NCBI RefSeq assembly: GCF_001761385.1
Contig: NZ_CP017476.1
Location: 4,081,501 to 4,145,500 of the forward strand
From: Hydrogenophaga crassostreae
Lineage (GTDB): Bacteria; Pseudomonadota; Gammaproteobacteria; Burkholderiales; Burkholderiaceae_C
Direction: 5' to 3'
DNA: 64,000 bases
A model generated the notes under the pieces. That model made no database searches. It was not told where the DNA came from and saw nothing but the letters and a program-made list of their open reading frames with translations. The first letter of the stretch is position 1, and each line of letters starts with the position of its first letter. The position numbers and the translations under genes were made by a program. Shown here piece after piece: positions 58,452 through 64,000 of the stretch.

Positions 58452-59639
58452 ATGCTGATTGACTTCTTCTACACCTTGCGCGCCGCCAAGCTGCCGGTTT
58501 CGGTCAAGGAATTCCTGACGCTGCTCGAGGCCCTGAAGGCCGATGTGGTCGGGCCGACCAACCCCGATGCCTGCACCATGGACGACTTTTACTTTCTCAG
58601 TCGCACGGCGCTGGTGAAGGACGAGAAGCACTTCGACAAGTTTGACCGCGCTTTCGCCGCCTATTTCAAGGGCGTGGAGATGATCGCCGATTTCACCAAG
58701 CCGATTCCGGCTGACTGGTTGCGCCAGGAGCTGGAGAAGATCCTGTCGGCCGAACAGCTCGCCAACGCGCCCAAGCTGGACTGGGACGAGCTGATGGAGA
58801 CGCTGAAAAAGCGGCTGGAAGAACAAAAAGAGCGCCATGAAGGTGGCTCAAAGTGGATCGGCACGGGCGGCACCTCGCCTTTTGGCCATGGCGGCAAAAA
58901 TCCGCAGGGCATCCGAATCGGCGGCAAAGGTGGCAACAAGTCTGCCGTGAAGGTGTGGGACCAGCGCGCCTACCGCGACTACGACGACACCCAGGAACTC
59001 GGCACGCGCAACATCAAGGTGGCGCTTCGTCGCTTGCGCAAGTTCGCCCGCCAGGGCAACGAACTGGAACTCGACCTGCCCGACACCATCCGCTCCACCG
59101 CAGCCAACGCCGGCTGGCTGGACATCAAGATGATCCCGGAGCGGCACAACAACGTGAAAGTGCTGCTGCTGATGGACGTGGGCGGCACCATGGACGAGCA
59201 CATCCAGCGTGTGGAAGAGCTGTTTTCAGCTGTGAAGAGCGAGTTCAAGCATCTGGAGTTTTATTACTTCCACAACTGTGTCTACGACTACATGTGGAGG
59301 AACAACAAGCGCCGCTTCGCCGAAAAGTTCGAAACCTGGGATGTCATCCGAAAGTACAACAAGGACTACAAACTGATTTTTGTCGGCGACGCGACCATGA
59401 GTCCCTATGAAATCTTGCAGCCCGGCGGCAGCGTGGAGTACAACAACGAAGAGGCCGGAGCCGAGTGGTTACAACGCCTCACACACGCTTTTCCCAAATT
59501 TGCGTGGATCAATCCGGAACCTCAAGGGGTGTGGCAGTATCGACAAAGCATCAGTGTTATTCAGCAACTCATTGGTCCGCGTATGTACCCGCTGACCTTG
59601 AAGGGGCTTGAGGACACCATGAGAATGCTATCGAAATAA
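58452..59639 (+). CDS. VWA domain-containing protein (CoxE-like)
   Basis: The 395-residue protein starts MLIDFFYTLRAAKLPVSVKEFLTLLEAL, typical of this group, and has a VWA domain with a MIDAS-like VLLLMDVGGTMDEHIQRVEELFSAV (DxGxT rather than DxSxS). The segment KWIGTGGTSPFGHGGKNPQGIRIGG precedes it. It pairs with the MoxR ATPase upstream, a widespread arrangement. GTG 58443 is a possible alternative start. Confidence 0.92.
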   Translation: MLIDFFYTLRAAKLPVSVKEFLTLLEALKADVVGPTNPDACTMDDFYFLSRTALVKDEKHFDKFDRAFAAYFKGVEMIADFTKPIPADWLRQELEKILSAEQLANAPKLDWDELMETLKKRLEEQKERHEGGSKWIGTGGTSPFGHGGKNPQGIRIGGKGGNKSAVKVWDQRAYRDYDDTQELGTRNIKVALRRLRKFARQGNELELDLPDTIRSTAANAGWLDIKMIPERHNNVKVLLLMDVGGTMDEHIQRVEELFSAVKSEFKHLEFYYFHNCVYDYMWRNNKRRFAEKFETWDVIRKYNKDYKLIFVGDATMSPYEILQPGGSVEYNNEEAGAEWLQRLTHAFPKFAWINPEPQGVWQYRQSISVIQQLIGPRMYPLTLKGLEDTMRMLSK

Positions 59640-59648
59640 GCCCTTTGC

Positions 59649-61634
59649 ATGAACCCTCCCTTCCTGCGCCGTGTGGCTTCCACACGGCTTTTTTGTTTGC
59701 TCTTGCTCAGCACGGCGCCAGCGTGGGCACACGCCCAGGACGCCGCCAGTCCAGCAAAGGCGCCCGAGACCTCGGAGCCTGCCCCGGCAACGACCGACGA
59801 TGAAGCCGACGCCAAGGCGCCTCCCCGGTTTGGCATCACGCTGGACACGCTGGAAGCGCTCAAGCCCCTGTTGCTGCGCCACATGGAGCTGCAGCGCTTC
59901 CGATCCCTGAACGATCTGGACGCCAGCGAACTGGAGCGTTTGCTGGTGGCAGCACCCGACAATCTGCGCGATTTGCTCGGCACACAGGGCTATTTCGACG
60001 CCAAAATCGAGGTTTCCTGGAAACCTGCGGCCGCTGAAGACCCTTCCGCGCCTGTGCTGGGTGAGGTTCAGATTCGCATCGAACCCGGGCCGGCCACGAA
60101 AGTTGTCTCATCCAACGTTTACTTCAAAGGTGACATCGCCAACGCCGAAGCCGCCACGGCGCAGCGCGAGCTCATGCAGCGCAACAGCCAGAAGCTGGTG
60201 GACAAACCGTTTTCCCAGGCCCAGTGGGACAGTGCAAAAAGCGATACATTGCGCCTGCTCACCACACAACGCTACCCGCGGGGACGCATTGTCAACAGCC
60301 TGAGCGACATCGATACCCTCTCTCAGGAAGCCCACTGGTACATTGAACTTGACTCGGGCCCACCCGTTCACATCGGCGATGTGCGCATCGAAGGCGCGGA
60401 CCGTTACGATCCCATCACCGCCGAGCGCCTGGTTCGACTGGCCGGCCTCACCCGTGGCGCTGACTACAGCCTCGCCAAACTGCAAGACGCCCAACAGCAG
60501 ATTTCCGACAGCGGCTATTACAACTCGGTGTTCGCCTACGTCGATCTTGACCAGGAAGGTGACAACAGAGACAGCGCAGCGCCAGTGGTTGTGCAGGTCA
60601 AGGAAGCCAAGCCCCAAAAAGTGGTATTCGGCCTCGGCGGCAGCACCAACAGCGGTGCCAGGCTCTCGCTCGAACACACCCACCTGCGCCTGCCCCTGAT
60701 CGGCTGGCGGGCCCACAGCAAGCTGCAACTTGAAAAGGACGACCAGTTGCTTTCGTCTGACTGGAGTGCGCCGATTGAAGAGGATGGCTGGCACTGGCTG
60801 GGCAGCGGACGCCTGGCCAGCCAGGTTGACGACACCACGACCACCTCCGGACTGCGACTGAGCTTGGGCAAGTCCAAAGAAAGCGCCGAACTCGATCGCC
60901 GCTATTTCCTGCAGTACGACCGAGCCCGAACCGTCAACACCGAATCCGAACTGGCGTCGTCCGACGGCAATGAAGCCGCACTCTCGATCAACTATGGCTG
61001 GACATGGCGGCGCTTTGACAACGTGCCCTTTCCCGACCAGGGCTACGGCCTGGGCCTGACGCTGGGCGTGGGCACCACGCTGGGCACGGTTCGCCTGCCG
61101 TTCACCACCACCCAGGTTCGCTGGCTGGGGTTCTGGCCGCTCGGTGGCTCCATCAAGGAAGACCTGCTCGCAGGCCTCACCACCGGCGACGACCGCCCGG
61201 CTGACAAACGCAGCCGCTTTGGCCGCCTGGCTTTGCGGCTGCAAGGCGGCGCGGTGCTGGCCAATGCCGATGCCCCCATTCCCGATACCCAGCTCTACCT
61301 GACGGGTGGAGACAACACCGTGCGCGGCTATGGCTTGCGCGACATTGGCGTGGAACAAGCCGACGGCAGCGTCACGGCAGGACGCTATCTGGCCGTGGCC
61401 AGCTTTGAGTGGCAACGCCCCATCTACAGCGATGGCGTGCGCACGGCGTGGGAAAGCGTGGTGTTCGTCGATGCCGGTGCCGTAGCCGATGAAGTCGCCA
61501 ACCTGAAAGCCAAGGTCGGTGTTGGCCTGGGCGCTCGCTACAACAGCCCGGTCGGGCCTTTGCAGATGGATCTGGCCTATGGCCTGGACGCCAAGCGCTT
61601 GCGCATCCACCTCAACGTTGGTTTCACCTTTTGA
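59649..61634 (+). CDS. tamA: TamA/BamA-family outer membrane assembly protein
   Basis: The 661-residue protein has a signal peptide (RLFCLLLLSTAPAWAHA), POTRA domains (LGEVQIRIEPGPATKVVSSNVYFKGD; VHIGDVRIEGADRYDPITAERLVRLAGL) and a C-terminal 16-strand barrel with LTGGDNTVRGYGLRDIG and a final Phe (NVGFTF). With TamB it forms the translocation and assembly module for outer membrane proteins and lipid traffic. tamB starts six bases after its stop. Confidence 0.95.
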   Translation: MNPPFLRRVASTRLFCLLLLSTAPAWAHAQDAASPAKAPETSEPAPATTDDEADAKAPPRFGITLDTLEALKPLLLRHMELQRFRSLNDLDASELERLLVAAPDNLRDLLGTQGYFDAKIEVSWKPAAAEDPSAPVLGEVQIRIEPGPATKVVSSNVYFKGDIANAEAATAQRELMQRNSQKLVDKPFSQAQWDSAKSDTLRLLTTQRYPRGRIVNSLSDIDTLSQEAHWYIELDSGPPVHIGDVRIEGADRYDPITAERLVRLAGLTRGADYSLAKLQDAQQQISDSGYYNSVFAYVDLDQEGDNRDSAAPVVVQVKEAKPQKVVFGLGGSTNSGARLSLEHTHLRLPLIGWRAHSKLQLEKDDQLLSSDWSAPIEEDGWHWLGSGRLASQVDDTTTTSGLRLSLGKSKESAELDRRYFLQYDRARTVNTESELASSDGNEAALSINYGWTWRRFDNVPFPDQGYGLGLTLGVGTTLGTVRLPFTTTQVRWLGFWPLGGSIKEDLLAGLTTGDDRPADKRSRFGRLALRLQGGAVLANADAPIPDTQLYLTGGDNTVRGYGLRDIGVEQADGSVTAGRYLAVASFEWQRPIYSDGVRTAWESVVFVDAGAVADEVANLKAKVGVGLGARYNSPVGPLQMDLAYGLDAKRLRIHLNVGFTF

Positions 61635-61639
61635 CGCGC

Positions 61640-64000
61640 ATGGCCGATCAGAACACCACGCGCGTCACGACCGACCGCCCAGCGCCAGAGGTCTCTGTCC
61701 AGCCCTGGTACCTGCGTGCCTTGAGGCGTGTGGCTTGGGCCCTGATCTGCATCGTGGGAGCATCGGTGGCGCTGCTGGCGGCGGGCCTGCTTGCGGCCTG
61801 GCTCTGGGCTGCCACGCCGGGGTCTCTGGCGCAAACGCTCCGTTGGGCCGAGGACTGGCTCAAAGGGCAAGCCCCCTCCATCGGTCAACTGAGCGCCGAG
61901 GGCGCCGAAGGCAGTCTTCGCGGCGGCGGTCGTATTGCCAGCCTGAACTGGTCACAAGATGGGCTTCAGGTTGCGGCCCAGGGCGTGCAGCTCACCTGGA
62001 GCGACACGCTGTGGACAGACCTGATCCTGGGACGTGGCGCCCGGCTGGACAAGCTCACTGTAGAGAAGCTCAGCGTGCACGACGAACGCCCTCCTTCGCC
62101 CACCGAGCCGATGGAATCGCTGGTGCTGCCTTTGCCCGTGAGCCTGACCTTTGCAGTTGATGCGCTTGAATTGAGTGGCAACACCGATTTCGCGCTGTCA
62201 AAACTGCAAGGCGACTACCAATACGGCCCGATCGGCGCCCAGCTCAACGCACCCGCCCTGCCCGATACCCCGGGACTGACCGATGCCCACCGCCTGCGGC
62301 TCGATTCGCTGCGCATCGCCGACGGCCAATACGAAGGCAGGTTGAGTCTGGGTGCACAGGCGCCCATGCCACTGGCCCTCGCCCTGGTTGGCGACATTCA
62401 AACCCAGGTACCTGACGGCGCGGGCGTGCAGCTGACCCTGCATGGCCAGGCAAACGGCAGCCTCTCTGGCGAACAAGCCACCATCGATATCCAGGCAGAA
62501 GCCGAAGGCATCCCCGACACAGCCAAGTCCAAAGCCAGCACGCTGGCCCTCAACGCACGCGTGATGCCGTGGGCCACACAACCCCTGATCAGTGCCCAGG
62601 CCGACGCCCAGTCGCTCAACCTCGCCGCCCTGTGGCCCACCGCACCCGCAACCGACCTCAGCGGCACGCTCCAGGCCAAGCCGGAAAGCGACAACACCTG
62701 GCGCGCCGAGCTGCAGTTGAACAACGCCCTGGTTGGTCCCGCCGACCAGAAAGGCCTGCCTGTTCAAAGCCTGCAAGCCCGAATCACCCAACAAGGCGAT
62801 CGCTGGACCATCAACCAGCTTCAAGCCCAACTGGGCGGCGGTGAACTGCAAGGGCAGGGTGGGTTCAACCTGCACACCGAAGCAGGCGCCACCGCGCTCA
62901 CCGACTGGCAAGGTGAACTGACCGCAAAAGCCGTCCGCCCTGCACTGCTGTGGAGCACCTTGGCCAAAGGCGCGCTCGACGCCTCGGCCAGCGCGAGCAC
63001 AGCGCCTGACAAGGACGCGCCCGGCGCCGTGTCCCTCAAGGCCAATATCCAACCATCGGCACAGCAACCCAAAGGCGCGCTACTGACAGGTCTGCGCCTG
63101 AATGGGTTGCGCCTGCAAGGGCAGTGGCGTCCTCACACCGCTACCGAGCCAGCTTCACTGCCTGCGGGCGAACTGCGGCTGACCGAAGCACACCTCGCCA
63201 TGGCCGGCGCAGAAATCGATACCCAGGGTCGCTTCGACACCGAACGCATGAACTATGACGGTCAGCTGAACCTCAGCTTGCCCGGCGTGAAGTTCGATGC
63301 CCAGGGTTTGCTGGCCCATGCAAGCGGCAAAGGCCAGGGCCGCCTGGAAGTGGACGACGCCAAGCGACTGCTTGAATGGGTGCGCGGTCTGCAAGACCTG
63401 CCCTTTGTGGGTGAGGCAATCAAGAACGCACTCGCGGGCCAGGAGGCCTTGGCACTCAGCGGCAGCGCCAAGGCCCAATTGCAGTGGACCGGCGGCCTGG
63501 GTGCGCTGGGTTTCCCGGCACCGTCCAGCAAAACAGCCACGCCGGGCCTGCCGCAAATTCAGGCTTCGCTGACCGTGCCTCGCCTGTCGGTGCAAACCGG
63601 CGAAGAGGCGGCCGTGACCCTGGCCGACCTGGCGTTCAAGGCGGACGGCCCGTTCAGCGCCATGCAACTGAGCGCCACTGGTGCGGTCAGCCTCCCGGGT
63701 TGGCAAGCGTCGCTCAAGTCGAACGGCCAGCTGAACCTCGAGGCACGCACCCAGGGCAAGGGCCAACTGGCTTTGAGCCAGCTCGCCCTGCAATTGCGCC
63801 CGCAAGCCCCTGAAGACGGCACAACACCCGCCAGTGGCTGGCAACTCAACAATGCGCAGCCGCTGCAGTTGAAATGGGAAAGCACCGCTGGCAAGGGCCT
63901 GGCACTCAACGCAGGCGCTGGCCAACTGAAGCTGACACCGCTCTCGACCGCTCTCTCTGCCAAGCTCGATACGCCACTCACGCTCGAATGGCAAACCCTG
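61640..64000 (+). CDS. tamB: Translocation and assembly module protein TamB, N-terminal part (3' end outside window)
   Basis: 787 codons are present and the frame is still open at the window edge. A membrane anchor (ALICIVGASVALLAAGLLAAWLWAA) is followed by AsmA/TamB-like beta-helical repeats such as GTLQAKPESDNTWRAELQLNNALVG and VKFDAQGLLAHASGKGQGRLEVDD. The DUF490 C-terminal domain lies beyond the window. ATG 61640 is preferred to TTG 61631, which overlaps the tamA stop. The long groove-like protein bridges inner and outer membranes. Confidence 0.94.
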   Translation, partial: MADQNTTRVTTDRPAPEVSVQPWYLRALRRVAWALICIVGASVALLAAGLLAAWLWAATPGSLAQTLRWAEDWLKGQAPSIGQLSAEGAEGSLRGGGRIASLNWSQDGLQVAAQGVQLTWSDTLWTDLILGRGARLDKLTVEKLSVHDERPPSPTEPMESLVLPLPVSLTFAVDALELSGNTDFALSKLQGDYQYGPIGAQLNAPALPDTPGLTDAHRLRLDSLRIADGQYEGRLSLGAQAPMPLALALVGDIQTQVPDGAGVQLTLHGQANGSLSGEQATIDIQAEAEGIPDTAKSKASTLALNARVMPWATQPLISAQADAQSLNLAALWPTAPATDLSGTLQAKPESDNTWRAELQLNNALVGPADQKGLPVQSLQARITQQGDRWTINQLQAQLGGGELQGQGGFNLHTEAGATALTDWQGELTAKAVRPALLWSTLAKGALDASASASTAPDKDAPGAVSLKANIQPSAQQPKGALLTGLRLNGLRLQGQWRPHTATEPASLPAGELRLTEAHLAMAGAEIDTQGRFDTERMNYDGQLNLSLPGVKFDAQGLLAHASGKGQGRLEVDDAKRLLEWVRGLQDLPFVGEAIKNALAGQEALALSGSAKAQLQWTGGLGALGFPAPSSKTATPGLPQIQASLTVPRLSVQTGEEAAVTLADLAFKADGPFSAMQLSATGAVSLPGWQASLKSNGQLNLEARTQGKGQLALSQLALQLRPQAPEDGTTPASGWQLNNAQPLQLKWESTAGKGLALNAGAGQLKLTPLSTALSAKLDTPLTLEWQTL

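Overview
The window is a gene-dense, high-GC chromosomal segment of a betaproteobacterium in the order Burkholderiales, most likely Comamonadaceae. This rests on the protein families (DUF2244, DUF2909, DUF2970, DUF3501 and DUF1841 proteins, a caa3-type cytochrome oxidase operon with the usual Burkholderiales assembly genes, a CDP-glucoseen-reductase-like flavoprotein) and on GC-rich CCCCCC/GGGGGG intergenic elements. The genus cannot be fixed from the sequence alone. No phage, insertion sequence or CRISPR array was seen.

Layout. 1-2921: the end of a DUF3034 protein, an exported truncated hemoglobin, an exported cupredoxin-like protein, an ECF sigma factor and its probable anti-sigma factor, all on +. 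2964-7287: queF, an overlapping FkbM methyltransferase/prolyl-hydroxylase pair, yaaA and truC. 7598-13070 (-): a complete selenocysteine module. It holds a thioredoxin-fold protein, a UGSC-type selenoprotein whose gene is interrupted by an in-frame UGA, selA, selB and tRNA-Sec. Only selD is missing from this window. 13552-16293 (-): rubrerythrin, Fe-S oxidoreductase and DUF3501 protein behind a perfect FNR/Anr box. 16523-27690: housekeeping and metabolic genes (SMP-30-like protein, valS, TusA, Nudix, cysM, tRNA-Leu, GH104 protein, cation antiporter, SDR, ferredoxin reductase). 27919-34368 (+): three tandem paralogous lipoproteins, each with three DUF5648-like repeats followed by exactly seven beta-propeller repeats. 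34641-38248 (-): a DegP-type protease and a two-component system. 38388-48483 (-, except one small gene): the cytochrome c oxidase structural and assembly genes, in which heme A synthase carries a one-base frameshift in a G5 run. 48655-57269: bioC, comF, trmL, MaoC, ParA-like, TauE/SafE, TRIC-like channel, GNAT, thiolase, DUF1841 and a diheme cytochrome c4-like protein. 57418-64000 (+): MoxR ATPase, small lipoprotein-like ORF, VWA protein, TamA and the first 787 residues of TamB.

How it fits together. The respiratory theme is strong: aa3/caa3 oxidase, its copper and heme delivery proteins, and a cytochrome c4-like protein. Perfect TTGAT-N4-ATCAA dyads lie upstream of rubrerythrin, coxB and the diheme cytochrome, with a near-perfect one upstream of the DUF2244 gene, which suggests shared oxygen-dependent control. 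The box upstream of rubrerythrin sits where an activator would. The two at coxB and the diheme cytochrome sit just downstream of a -10-like element, where FNR would repress. The selenocysteine module appears dedicated to a single selenoprotein in this window.
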